Assembly (NCBI GenBank): GCA_036733985.1
Contig: DAIMZM010000030.1
Coordinates: forward strand, 1 to 23,270
From: DAIMZM01 sp036733985
GTDB taxonomy: Bacteria; Bacillota; Dehalobacteriia; UBA4068
Direction: 5' to 3'
DNA: 23,270 bases
Each line of letters opens with the position of its first letter. Position 1 is the stretch's first letter. Under the pieces are notes generated by a model. It did not search any database and was not told the origin of the DNA. It saw only the letters and a program-made list of their open reading frames with translations. Shown here in pieces: positions 14,813 through 21,264 of the stretch. The position numbers were made by a program, and so were the translations under genes.

Positions 14813-15221
14813 ACAAGTGATGGATCATTTCCGGCAGCCCCGTAACGTGGGGGTTATTGAAAACCCGGACGCCGTGGGCGAAGTGGGCAACGCGGTTTGC
14901 GGCGATATCATGAAAATGTACCTGAAGATCAAGGACGGCCTGATCGAGGACGCCAAATTCGAGACCTTTGGCTGCGGTTCAGCCATTGCCTCCAGCTCTA
15001 TGGCCACGGAAATGATCAAGGGCCAGACCCTGGAAGCGGCTTTGCAGCTGACCAATAAAGCCGTGGTGGAAGCCCTGGGCGGCCTGCCGGCCCATAAGGT
15101 GCATTGCTCCGTTCTGGCGGAGCAGGTGATCAAAGCGGCGGTGAAGGATTATTATGACCGGAACAACATCGCCTATGACCCGGCCCTGTTCCCGCCGGAA
15201 GCGCCCCATTGCAGCGACTAG
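14799..15221 (+). CDS. iscU: Iron-sulfur cluster scaffold, IscU/NifU N-terminal type
   Basis: The 140-residue protein is the scaffold on which the desulfurase builds [2Fe-2S] clusters. The three conserved cysteines are C34 in NAVCGD, C59 in FGCGSAIASSSM and C102 in KVHCSVLAE, with the aspartate D36 also present. It ends shortly after the scaffold domain and lacks the ferredoxin-like and C-terminal domains of full NifU, so it is IscU-like in architecture. The start lies inside the end of the desulfurase gene (14-base overlap), so the two are translationally coupled. No IscA, HscA/HscB or ferredoxin genes follow on the same strand, giving the minimal two-gene system often seen in anaerobic Bacillota. 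Confidence 0.95.
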   Translation: MLYSEQVMDHFRQPRNVGVIENPDAVGEVGNAVCGDIMKMYLKIKDGLIEDAKFETFGCGSAIASSSMATEMIKGQTLEAALQLTNKAVVEALGGLPAHKVHCSVLAEQVIKAAVKDYYDRNNIAYDPALFPPEAPHCSD

Positions 15222-15257
15222 CGCAGCCGGGGTTGCCTGATTTTCATTTCGCAAAGC

Positions 15258-15281
15258 AGCCGGCGCCTTAAGGCGCCGGCT
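15258..15281 (+). terminator. Strong 24-bp palindrome after iscU, terminator-like
   Basis: AGCCGGCGCC, TTAA and GGCGCCGGCT make a perfect palindrome 37 bases after the iscU stop. It is followed by TTTCGCCGGCCCTTTT, so a full T-run is lacking; it may act as a pause or mRNA-protecting hairpin with the next hairpins completing termination. Confidence 0.6.
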
Positions 15282-15347
15282 TTCGCCGGCCCTTTTCCGT
15301 AAGCGCCCTGTCTCAAGATGGGTTATTATTAAAAACGGGGCTGCCCT

Positions 15348-15374
15348 AGGGCCCCAAACCTGGGCGCCCTTTTT
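15348..15374 (+). terminator. Second terminator after iscU
   Basis: AGGGC pairs with GCCCT, the stem continuing after one C-C mismatch, and five T follow (15370-15374). An alternative GGGGC/GCCCC pairing (15337-15355) overlaps its left arm. Confidence 0.6.
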
Positions 15375-15393
15375 CATCCGCGGTCCTGAAACA

Positions 15394-15423
15394 AAAATAG
15401 CGCCCGGCTAAGGGCGCTATTTT
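15394..15423. terminator. Bidirectional terminator between iscU and ferredoxin
   Basis: A perfect 12-bp stem, AAAATAGCGCCC with GGGCGCTATTTT and a six-base loop, is A-rich on its left and T-rich on its right, so it can stop transcription on both strands. On the minus strand it lies 14 bases after the ferredoxin stop codon. Confidence 0.9.
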
Positions 15424-15437
15424 ATGTTTTTTACCGC

Positions 15438-15611
15438 TTATTCAGCCTCGTGGGGGGCGTCCACCGGGCAGACTTCGGCGCAGGCGCCGCAGCTGGTGCA
15501 GATGGTCTCGTCGATAACATATTTGTCATCGCCCTCGCTGATGCAGCTGACCGGGCATTCGTCGGCGCAAGCGCCACAGCTGATGCATTCATCGTTGATC
15601 CGGTATGCCAT
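15438..15611 (-). CDS. 2[4Fe-4S] ferredoxin, clostridial type
   Basis: The 57-residue protein has two complete CxxCxxCxxxCP motifs: C9, C12, C15, C19 and C38, C41, C44, C48, plus an extra C23. This is the pattern and size of small clostridial ferredoxins, low-potential soluble electron carriers in anaerobic metabolism. The start MAYRINDECISCGAC at 15611 is preceded by AGGAGG at the right distance; a longer frame reaching 15671 contains an upstream ATG but no such site, so I reject it. It is a single-gene unit converging on the nifS-iscU pair and sharing a terminator with it. Confidence 0.97.
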   Translation of the reverse strand: MAYRINDECISCGACADECPVSCISEGDDKYVIDETICTSCGACAEVCPVDAPHEAE

Positions 15612-15725
15612 GTCAAATCCTCCTTTTTTCGCAAAACCTGGTCTTTTGCTTAACCCGCTTTCAGCTGACAAATAACGGAAAAGCGGGACAAAACGGCAAA
15701 GACGGATAACTCCGCCGTGGCTTAT

Positions 15726-15754
15726 ATCTTACCACACTTTACGCCGGGTAGCAA
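15726..15754 (-). promoter_or_regulatory. Candidate promoter of the ferredoxin gene
   Basis: On the minus strand TTGCTA (15749-15754) and TAAGAT (15726-15731) are spaced by 17 bases. Each box matches the sigma-A consensus only in part, and the leader would be about 110 bases. Confidence 0.45.
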
Positions 15755-15917
15755 TAACCATTATGCCGCTGTTGGCAGGCCATTTTTCACCAGGCCAGGG
15801 GAAAGAAGACAATTCCCGCGACAGGGATTTGCCTGTCCGGGGCAAACTATTATCTTAATCTACCGGCAGACGCTGTTTTTTCCGGCCACGGCGCGCCAAT
15901 AAACTTAAAATACCTAA

Positions 15918-15932
15918 TGTGAGTTTGTCACA
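15918..15932. promoter_or_regulatory. CRP/FNR-like inverted repeat upstream of mscL
   Basis: TGTGA and TCACA flank five bases. The half-sites are those of the Crp/Fnr superfamily, but the standard spacing is six bases, so the assignment is uncertain. Confidence 0.35.
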
Positions 15933-15946
15933 GAGGGAATTTTTTA

Positions 15947-15968
15947 AACAGTTATAATAATAACTGTT
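15947..15968. promoter_or_regulatory. 22-bp inverted repeat over a -10-like box before mscL
   Basis: AACAGTTAT and ATAACTGTT flank AATA, and the sequence TATAAT (15953-15958) lies within. It could be an operator placed on the mscL promoter. No -35 box is found at 16-18 bases; a TTGTCA lies 22 bases upstream. A partial likeness to the PerR box stops after the left half. Confidence 0.5.
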
Positions 15969-16053
15969 AGCAAGACAAAGCGCCCGCGCCGCCTGAACCT
16001 GGTTGGATTTACCGGATACGGTTGCCAAATACATTGAAGAAAGAGGTTTGACC

Positions 16054-16464
16054 ATGATTAAAGAGTTTAAAGAATTCGCCTTCAAGGGCAATGTGATCGA
16101 CCTGGCGGTGGGCGTGATTATCGGCGGCGCTTTTGGCAAGATCGTTGCTTCCCTGGTCAATGATATCCTGATGCCCCTCTTAGGCATACTCCTGGGCCGG
16201 GTCAATTTCTCGGATTTGAAGTACGCCATCCCCTCGGCCCTGGAAGGCGGCGCGCCGGCCGCCATCATGTACGGTTCTTTTCTCCAATCCGTGGTGGATT
16301 TCCTGATCATTGCCCTTTCCATCTTCTTCTTTGTCAAGCTGGTTTCCTCTGTGCATAAAAAAGCGCCGGAGGCGGCCCCGGCCGAGCCGGAACCCAGCCG
16401 GGAGGAAGCGCTGCTGATGGAGATCCGGGATCTGCTGAAGCAAAAGAATGACAGCAATCAATAA
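16054..16464 (+). CDS. mscL: Large-conductance mechanosensitive channel MscL
   Basis: This 136-residue membrane protein forms a homopentameric pore that opens under membrane tension to release solutes during hypo-osmotic shock. The N-terminal amphipathic MIKEFKEFAFKGNVIDLAVGVIIGGAFGKIVASLVNDILMPLLG is the family signature and contains the first membrane helix; the second is VDFLIIALSIFFFVKLV (about residues 88-104). A charged proline/alanine-rich linker and a C-terminal helix EEALLMEIRDLLKQK follow. The start at 16054 is preceded by AGAGG; an in-frame upstream TTG would add 17 residues not found in the family. Confidence 0.96.
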   Translation: MIKEFKEFAFKGNVIDLAVGVIIGGAFGKIVASLVNDILMPLLGILLGRVNFSDLKYAIPSALEGGAPAAIMYGSFLQSVVDFLIIALSIFFFVKLVSSVHKKAPEAAPAEPEPSREEALLMEIRDLLKQKNDSNQ

Positions 16465-16493
16465 CCTTAGCCCAGCCTGATCAAGCTGACAAG

Positions 16494-16529
16494 TTTCTTC
16501 CGCGGCGGGTTTCCCCCAGCCGGAAGAAA
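16494..16529 (+). terminator. Hairpin between mscL and the peroxiredoxin gene
   Basis: TTTCTTCCG pairs perfectly with CGGAAGAAA around an 18-base loop that can itself pair GGG with CCC. No T-run follows on the plus strand, so it may be an mRNA-stability or leader hairpin rather than a true terminator. Confidence 0.4.
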
Positions 16530-16570
16530 GCCATAAACTACAAACAAATTATTTAAGGAGGTAACAACAA

Positions 16571-17248
16571 ATGGAAGACATGAACACCAGCAGAATGCCG
16601 CTGATCGGCGACAAAGCCCCTTCTTTTAAAGCCGTGACCACCCAGGGCCCCATCAATTTCCCCGAAGATTATCAGGGCAAATGGGTCATCCTCTTCTCCC
16701 ACCCGGCGGATTTTACCCCGGTCTGCACCACTGAGTTTATGACCTTTGCCAGCATGATGGATGAGTTCAAAGCCATGAATACCGAGTTGGTGGGCTTATC
16801 CGTGGATTCCCTGTACGCCCATATCGCCTGGCTGCGCAAGATCAAGGAGCTGAAGTGGAAGGGCATGGAAAACCTGGAAGTCACCTTCCCCCTGATCGAG
16901 GATATCCGCATGGATGTGGCCAATAAATATGGCATGATCCAGCCCGGCCAGTCCAATACCCAGGCGGTGCGCGCCGTATTCGTCGTCGATCCGGAAGGCA
17001 AGATCCGCCTGATCCTCTACTACCCCCTGTCCTGCGGCCGCAACTTTGACGAGATCAAACGCATCATCCAGGCCCTGCAGAAAGCCGACAGCGACGGCGT
17101 GGCCACCCCGGCGGACTGGCGTCCCGGCGACGACTGCATCGTGCCCACCGCCGGCTCCTGCGGTACTGCCAAACAGCGGATGGAAACCCCTGACGACGAT
17201 ACTTATTGCCTGGATTGGTTTATGTGCTTCAGGAAAGAAAAGAAGTAA
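16571..17248 (+). CDS. Peroxiredoxin, Prx6 / archaeal-type subfamily
   Basis: The 225-residue thioredoxin-fold peroxidase reduces hydrogen peroxide and organic hydroperoxides in the cytoplasm. The peroxidatic cysteine is C52 in SHPADFTPVCTTE, with R134 in the conserved QAVRAVFVVDP. The long C-terminal extension (about residues 160-225) is typical of the Prx6 group. Additional cysteines are C155, C189, C197, C213 and C219; C213 and C219 sit near the C-terminus with a six-residue spacing, like the resolving cysteines of some archaeal Prx6 enzymes, so a disulfide mechanism is possible. AAGGAGG precedes ATG 16571. It is followed by a strong terminator. Confidence 0.95.
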   Translation: MEDMNTSRMPLIGDKAPSFKAVTTQGPINFPEDYQGKWVILFSHPADFTPVCTTEFMTFASMMDEFKAMNTELVGLSVDSLYAHIAWLRKIKELKWKGMENLEVTFPLIEDIRMDVANKYGMIQPGQSNTQAVRAVFVVDPEGKIRLILYYPLSCGRNFDEIKRIIQALQKADSDGVATPADWRPGDDCIVPTAGSCGTAKQRMETPDDDTYCLDWFMCFRKEKK

Positions 17249-17286
17249 ATAAAACGCGATCCACCCCTATCCCGCCGGTGGCGGAA

Positions 17287-17317
17287 AAAGGCGAAGGCTT
17301 AAACAGCCTTCGCCTTT
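17287..17317 (+). terminator. Intrinsic terminator of the peroxiredoxin gene
   Basis: A 13-bp perfect stem, AAAGGCGAAGGCT with AGCCTTCGCCTTT and loop TAAAC, lies 38 bases after the stop. The T tail is short, but the long GC-rich stem supports the call. Confidence 0.8.
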
Positions 17318-17344
17318 GCATTCCCCGCTTCTAGCCAGGCCCAG

Positions 17345-17372
17345 GACAGGGGCAGGATATCCCGCCCCTGTC
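17345..17372. repeat. 28-bp near-perfect palindrome upstream of the AEC gene
   Basis: Arms GACAGGGGC and GCCCCTGTC surround GGATATCC, with a single mismatched pair (17354/17363). It is an operator-like or hairpin-forming element in the region before the transporter gene. A second strong hairpin, CCCGGC/GCCGGG, lies near 17425-17440. No clear promoter boxes are visible here. Confidence 0.6.
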
Positions 17373-17480
17373 GCGAATAGTATAAGACGGGTAAAGCCCT
17401 GTATCACGCCGCCCCACGCCCTCGCCCGGCCAGGCCGGGGAGGCTGCCAAGTAAAGAACGCTCATGAAAGAACGCGGTTT

Positions 17481-18428
17481 ATGGATCTAACCACTGTTGT
17501 CACGCAGATCGCCATTCTCTTTATCATGATGCTGGCGGGCTATGCCTTTGGCCGGTTGCGCCTGTTCAGCCCCCATTTCAGCAAGGACCTGACCAATCTG
17601 CTGGTGGACGCCGGCCTGCCCTGCATGATCTTTATTTCCATGCTGCAGAAACCCAGCGCCGGCCTGCACAGCGCCAGCCTGTGGATCTTCCTGGTGGGCC
17701 TGGGTTTTCTGCTCCTGTCCGGGCTGGTCGCCACCTTGCTCACCAGGCTGCTGCCCATTCCCGGCGGCAAGCGGGGGATCTGGTCTTTTGCCGCCACCTA
17801 TGCCAATAACGCCTTTATGGGCTTTCCTGTGGTTTATGCCCTGTTTGGCGAAGAAGGGCTGCTGCTGGCCGCCATTTTCAACGCGGCGGTGGGCATCCAT
17901 CTTTACACCCTGGGCGTGCTGACCCTGGCTGCCCGGCCAGGGGCGAAAATCCGCATGCCCCTCCGGCAGACCCTGTTCAGCAATATCAATATTGCCCTGC
18001 TGCTGGGCTTGTTCTTCTTTTTGACCCAGATCCCGCTGCCGGCTTTTATCTATACCGGCGTGGATAGCTTCGGCCGGATCACCACGCCCTTATCCATGGT
18101 CATCGTGGGCCTGCATATGTCCCAGGGCAGCCTGCTCCGGGCCTTTAAGGATAAATCAGCCTTGGGCGTGACGGCCATGCGGCTGATTTTCATGCCCCTG
18201 CTGCTGATCTTCCTGGCCCGCTTCCTGGTGACAACCGAGACTATCCTGGCCTATCAGGTGCTGGCCGTATCCGTGGCCATGCCGGTGGCCGTGATCGTGG
18301 TGGTGCTGACCGAGCGCTTTGAGGGGATGGTGGATTTCGCCACCAACACCGTGGTGGTCTCCACCTCCTTAAGCCTGATCACCATACCCCTGCTGATGCT
18401 GCTGCTGCAAAGCGTTGCCCCGGGCTGA
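17481..18428 (+). CDS. AEC-family transporter (auxin efflux carrier-like)
   Basis: The 315-residue protein is a highly hydrophobic membrane carrier with about ten predicted helices in two halves. The N-terminal DLTTVVTQIAILFIMMLAGYAFGRLRLFSP and the segment FAATYANNAFMGFPVVYALFGEEG (near residue 105) are characteristic of the AEC family, which moves organic anions such as malate; the substrate here is unknown. I choose ATG 17481 because family homology starts there, although the ribosome binding site is weak. An overlapping eight-codon reading frame (17464-17490) covers the start. The stop codon lies in the loop of a CCGGGC/GCCCGG hairpin. The lipoprotein gene follows after 30 bases and is probably cotranscribed. 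Confidence 0.9.
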   Translation: MDLTTVVTQIAILFIMMLAGYAFGRLRLFSPHFSKDLTNLLVDAGLPCMIFISMLQKPSAGLHSASLWIFLVGLGFLLLSGLVATLLTRLLPIPGGKRGIWSFAATYANNAFMGFPVVYALFGEEGLLLAAIFNAAVGIHLYTLGVLTLAARPGAKIRMPLRQTLFSNINIALLLGLFFFLTQIPLPAFIYTGVDSFGRITTPLSMVIVGLHMSQGSLLRAFKDKSALGVTAMRLIFMPLLLIFLARFLVTTETILAYQVLAVSVAMPVAVIVVVLTERFEGMVDFATNTVVVSTSLSLITIPLLMLLLQSVAPG

Positions 18429-18458
18429 GCCCGGCGGCTTTAACCGGGAGGGCTACCG

Positions 18459-18887
18459 ATGAAAAAGACCCGGATCGCACTGGCAGGACTCCTGGCCCTG
18501 CTGCTGGCCATGGCGGGCTGCACCGGCCCGGCGGAAAAGGCGGATATCGACCTGACCGCCATGGGCAGCACCGCCGTGGATCGGGAAATTTATCAGATGG
18601 TGGCCAATCCCCAGGATTACCAGGGGAAAACCGTCAAAATCAGCGGTTCTTACAGCCTTATCCAGTCCGCTGAGACCGGCCGGGACTATCACCTGCTGCT
18701 GCTGGCCGGGGAAACCGCCTGCTGCAGCCAAGGCATTGAATTTATCCTCACCGGGGAGGCGGTTGCCCCTGAGGATTATCCCACCCCTGGCCAGCGTATT
18801 GAATTCACCGGCGTTTACCAGACCTATGAAGCCCTGGGTATCGCCAATTTCTATCTGGCAACGGATCAGATCACTGTGTTGGATTAA
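18459..18887 (+). CDS. Small lipoprotein of unknown function
   Basis: The 142-residue product starts with a lipoprotein signal: KKTR, a hydrophobic stretch, then LAMAGC with the lipidated cysteine C21, so it should be anchored outside the cytoplasmic membrane. The mature part looks like a small beta-rich, perhaps OB-fold, domain: NPQDYQGKTVKISGSY, then CCSQGIEFIL (two adjacent cysteines near residues 88-89), and PGQRIEFTGVYQTYE. The plan of GK-V-I-G-Y followed by CC and G-EF reminds me of the C-terminal part of YcgQ-like permease-subunit proteins that act with metal-transport systems, but this is a likeness, not an identification. GGGAGG precedes the ATG. It follows the AEC transporter in a likely two-gene operon. 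Confidence 0.8.
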   Translation: MKKTRIALAGLLALLLAMAGCTGPAEKADIDLTAMGSTAVDREIYQMVANPQDYQGKTVKISGSYSLIQSAETGRDYHLLLLAGETACCSQGIEFILTGEAVAPEDYPTPGQRIEFTGVYQTYEALGIANFYLATDQITVLD

Positions 18888-18911
18888 ACAGAAAATTGCT
18901 TGGCAAAAGCC

Positions 18912-18954
18912 AAAGACCGCCGCGCCCGGGGAGGCGCGGCGGTCTTTTTTTCTT
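18912..18954. terminator. Strong terminator after the lipoprotein gene, likely bidirectional
   Basis: A 15-bp perfect stem (AAAGACCGCCGCGCC with its complement, loop CGGGGA) leads into a run of T's on the plus strand. On the minus strand it follows the end of the flagellar-side operon by about 35 bases and has a short T-containing tail, so it may serve both converging operons. Confidence 0.9.
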
Positions 18955-18987
18955 TTTCCTATTGATCGCCGGGCTGCCCAGGCCGGG

Positions 18988-20028
18988 TTAACCAAAAAAT
19001 TCAATGCCGCTATCCGTCTGGCTGTCCAAGTCCTCCAGATCGCTGTAGGCACTGCTTTGGCTGCCCGCGGCGGCGGAAGCCGCGGCGTATTCCTCGCTGC
19101 TGATGCTGGCTGTCTGGCCCCGGTTATCCACCCGGACCGGATTGGTGAAAACCGGCGCCGTCTGGGCGGCGATTTCCCGGGCCGCTTCCGGTACGCCGGC
19201 CAGCTTCAGCACAGCGGCGGCGTTCAGCACCACCTGGCCCGGATCCAGGGTGGAAGCGCCCATATTGGCCCACAGCCGGCTGCCGTCCAGATTGCCCACG
19301 CTATGGTATTGGCCCAGGACGTCATAAGCATATTGCAGCTCGCTGATATGCTCGCCGGCCAGCTGCATTTGGCCCAGCTGTTCCAGCCGCTCCGTCAGGG
19401 CCTGATCCGCCCCCTCCCCGGCGGCTTGCTGGGCCAGGCTGGCAAAATCCCAGCCGTAAGTCTCCAATTGCTCCGGGCGCATGCTGTCGTTGAATTGTAT
19501 CCTGCCGGTAAAATAGTCGCCCTGGGGCACATATTCGATGGTGGTTGGATCCACAGAGCCCAGCACCCGCAAATTATCAATAGGGCCGCTGAAAATAGCG
19601 GTGCCGGTCTTATCCTGGCCGCCGATGGTATACTGGAAAGGGGAAAAGATTTGGGCTTGGGCGGCAGCCTCGCCCACGGTCAGGCCCTGGCTCTGATAAT
19701 AAGCGGTCAGCACCGCTTCCTGCTTGCCCAAGGCCAGCTCAGCCCCTGCCAAATCGCCGCTGTTTTTAGCCGCGTAATAGTCATGATACAGCGCCGGCAT
19801 CATCCTGCGGTATTCGTCCATGCTTAAATCAGTGGGCACAACCCAATCCGCCGCCTCTCCGGCCGGGCTCTGGGCCTGTTCCGCGGCAGCCTCTTCCGCC
19901 GCGCCCAGCACCTGCCCAAAAGTCCTGGCCTCGGCGGCAGCGCTGCTTTTCACCGCCGGGATAAAACCGGCTTTTTCCGCCGCGCCCACCAGGTTCCGGA
20001 ACCCATTGATGATATTGGCCATAATCAT
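18988..20028 (-). CDS. Unrecognised 346-residue protein at the end of the flagellar operon
   Basis: I do not recognise this family. There is no signal peptide, membrane segment or cysteine cluster. The N-terminus MIMANIINGFRNLVGAAEKAG may form an amphipathic helix, and F37-GQV-L41 fits the FxxxΦ gate-recognition motif of early flagellar export substrates. An alanine/glutamate-rich linker (42-60) leads to a middle part rich in YY, AQ and E that looks helical (68-125), then a region with PFQYTIGGQDKTGTAIFSGPIDNL (133-156) that appears beta-like, a helical stretch (183-290), and a low-complexity Ala/Ser/acidic tail. It follows the M23 peptidase gene by 39 AT-rich bases. ATG 20028 has AGGA close by; ATG 20022 fits that site better. 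A flagellar or cell-surface role is inferred from context only. Confidence 0.75.
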   Translation of the reverse strand: MIMANIINGFRNLVGAAEKAGFIPAVKSSAAAEARTFGQVLGAAEEAAAEQAQSPAGEAADWVVPTDLSMDEYRRMMPALYHDYYAAKNSGDLAGAELALGKQEAVLTAYYQSQGLTVGEAAAQAQIFSPFQYTIGGQDKTGTAIFSGPIDNLRVLGSVDPTTIEYVPQGDYFTGRIQFNDSMRPEQLETYGWDFASLAQQAAGEGADQALTERLEQLGQMQLAGEHISELQYAYDVLGQYHSVGNLDGSRLWANMGASTLDPGQVVLNAAAVLKLAGVPEAAREIAAQTAPVFTNPVRVDNRGQTASISSEEYAAASAAAGSQSSAYSDLEDLDSQTDSGIEFFG

Positions 20029-20067
20029 CTATCCTATCTTATTTTAATTTTTTCTTATTCTGATTTT

Positions 20068-20973
20068 TTAAGGAAGCAGGAATTCCCTGGGGTTGACGCT
20101 TTCGCCGTTGACCCGCACCTCAAAATGGAGATGGCTGCCGGTGCTTTTGCCGGTGCTGCCCACGGCGGCGATGATATCCCCGCCCAGCACCGCCTGGCCT
20201 TCCACCACATTGATGGCGGAGCAATGGGCGTACATGGTGGTCAGGCCGTTCTCATGGGCCAGGCGGACATATTTGCCATAACCGTATTCATCATAACCCA
20301 CCTGGGTTACGGTACCGCCTAAAGCGGCCCGGATGGGGCTGCCGTTATTGGCGGCAATATCCAGGCCCCGGTGAAAAGCCGAGCCCCCATAAACCGGATC
20401 TGTCCGGTAGCCGTATTCGGACGTGACCGCGGACTGCCAGTCTTGCCCCAGGGGAGCGCAGAAGCCGTTGGCCCCGATATAAGCCGGCGCTGCCAGGCCG
20501 TAGGCGGTCCCCAGGCTGTTCACCCTGCCGGATAAGCCGGGATAGAGGGCGTTCAGGGCGGCGCTGTCTGTGGCGGATAGACCCAGGGCCTCCCCGGCCT
20601 GGGTATAAGCCCCGTACAGATCAGGCAAAGACGTTGCGTTGCCCAAAGCCCCCAAGGCAGGGGTTGCGCCGTCCCGACTGCCGGAGCCGCTGTCCTGCAC
20701 CAGGGCAAAAAGCTGCCTTTGCATATCCAAAAGCATCATGGAGGAGATATATTCCGAAGAGCGGTATTCCGCCTGTCCGTCCCCCAGGGACACGCCGGCC
20801 AGGCCCAACAGGGCCCCGTTATCTTCAGCCGCCAGGCCCAGCCCGTCCCGGGTGGCAGCCCGGCTGCTGAGAACAGCGGCAAAATCCGCCGCCCGCTGAT
20901 CGCCGGACGGATTAGCGGCTACGGCCGGGGTTTCCGGGCCGCTGATCTTGTTTACCTGCATAGCATTGCCCAT
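20068..20973 (-). CDS. M23 (LytM-type) metallopeptidase, no signal peptide
   Basis: The C-terminal domain (about residues 170-301) has the zinc site of M23 endopeptidases: H201 and D205 in HRGLDIA, H250 in MYAHCS, and H281/H283 in HLHFEV. All catalytic residues are present, so it should cut peptidoglycan cross-bridges. The N-terminal 170 residues show no signal peptide; they contain F31-AAV-L35 and a helical segment SSEYISSMMLLDMQRQLFALV (72-92). Position directly after csrA in the flgL-fliW-csrA operon suggests a FlgJ-like task, opening the cell wall for the flagellar rod, with export through the flagellar type III system; this is inference. The ATG at 20973 has only a weak ribosome binding site, while a strong AAAGGAGG lies about 30 bases upstream before a three-codon minicistron. 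Confidence 0.9.
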   Translation of the reverse strand: MGNAMQVNKISGPETPAVAANPSGDQRAADFAAVLSSRAATRDGLGLAAEDNGALLGLAGVSLGDGQAEYRSSEYISSMMLLDMQRQLFALVQDSGSGSRDGATPALGALGNATSLPDLYGAYTQAGEALGLSATDSAALNALYPGLSGRVNSLGTAYGLAAPAYIGANGFCAPLGQDWQSAVTSEYGYRTDPVYGGSAFHRGLDIAANNGSPIRAALGGTVTQVGYDEYGYGKYVRLAHENGLTTMYAHCSAINVVEGQAVLGGDIIAAVGSTGKSTGSHLHFEVRVNGESVNPREFLLP

Positions 20974-21043
20974 AGCCTTCGCGCCTTTTAGGCTAGCCGG
21001 CCATGGCCTCCTTTCCCGCTTTATCCTCTGAACCTGTCCGGCC

Positions 21044-21262
21044 CTATTCCTCTTCCTTTAGGTTTAGGGGCAGATAAGGGGATTGGGCGGCGATCAGGTT
21101 TTCCTGGCTGACCTCGATCAGCAGTTCCTGGCGGATGACCCGGATATGCTTGGGCGCTTCAATGCCCAGGCGGATCTTATCCCTGTCGATGCCGATGACG
21201 GTTACGGTAATATCGCCGCCGATCAGAATGCCTTCATTTTGCTTTCTTGTCAGTACCAGCAT
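21044..21262 (-). CDS. csrA: Carbon storage regulator / translational regulator CsrA
   Basis: This 72-residue RNA-binding dimer starts MLVLTRKQNEGILIGGDITVTVI and has the RNA-contact region IRLGIEAPKHIRVIRQEL (about 31-48), all typical. CsrA binds GGA motifs in mRNA leaders and in Bacillota represses flagellin translation until FliW sequesters it. The gene begins two bases after the fliW stop, so antagonist and target are cotranscribed. The C-terminus is a little longer than in E. coli CsrA, as usual for Gram-positive members. Confidence 0.97.
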   Translation of the reverse strand: MLVLTRKQNEGILIGGDITVTVIGIDRDKIRLGIEAPKHIRVIRQELLIEVSQENLIAAQSPYLPLNLKEEE

Positions 21263-21264
21263 AA

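Larger units (their letters stand above)
15612..16053. other. 442-base intergenic region between ferredoxin and mscL
   Basis: The region holds the ferredoxin promoter on the minus strand, two inverted repeats before mscL, and two overlapping alternative hairpins at about 15819-15846 (GACAGG/CCTGTC and TTTGCC/GGCAAA). I find no convincing small gene or RNA gene in it. Confidence 0.6.

Noticed and set aside
15612..15671. Longer ferredoxin starting at 15671
   Set aside because: The clostridial ferredoxin start at 15611 has an AGGAGG; the upstream residues do not resemble the family.
15947..15968. PerR box controlling mscL and the peroxiredoxin gene
   Set aside because: Only the left half fits the TTATAAT-N-ATTATAA consensus; the symmetric arms point to a different site.
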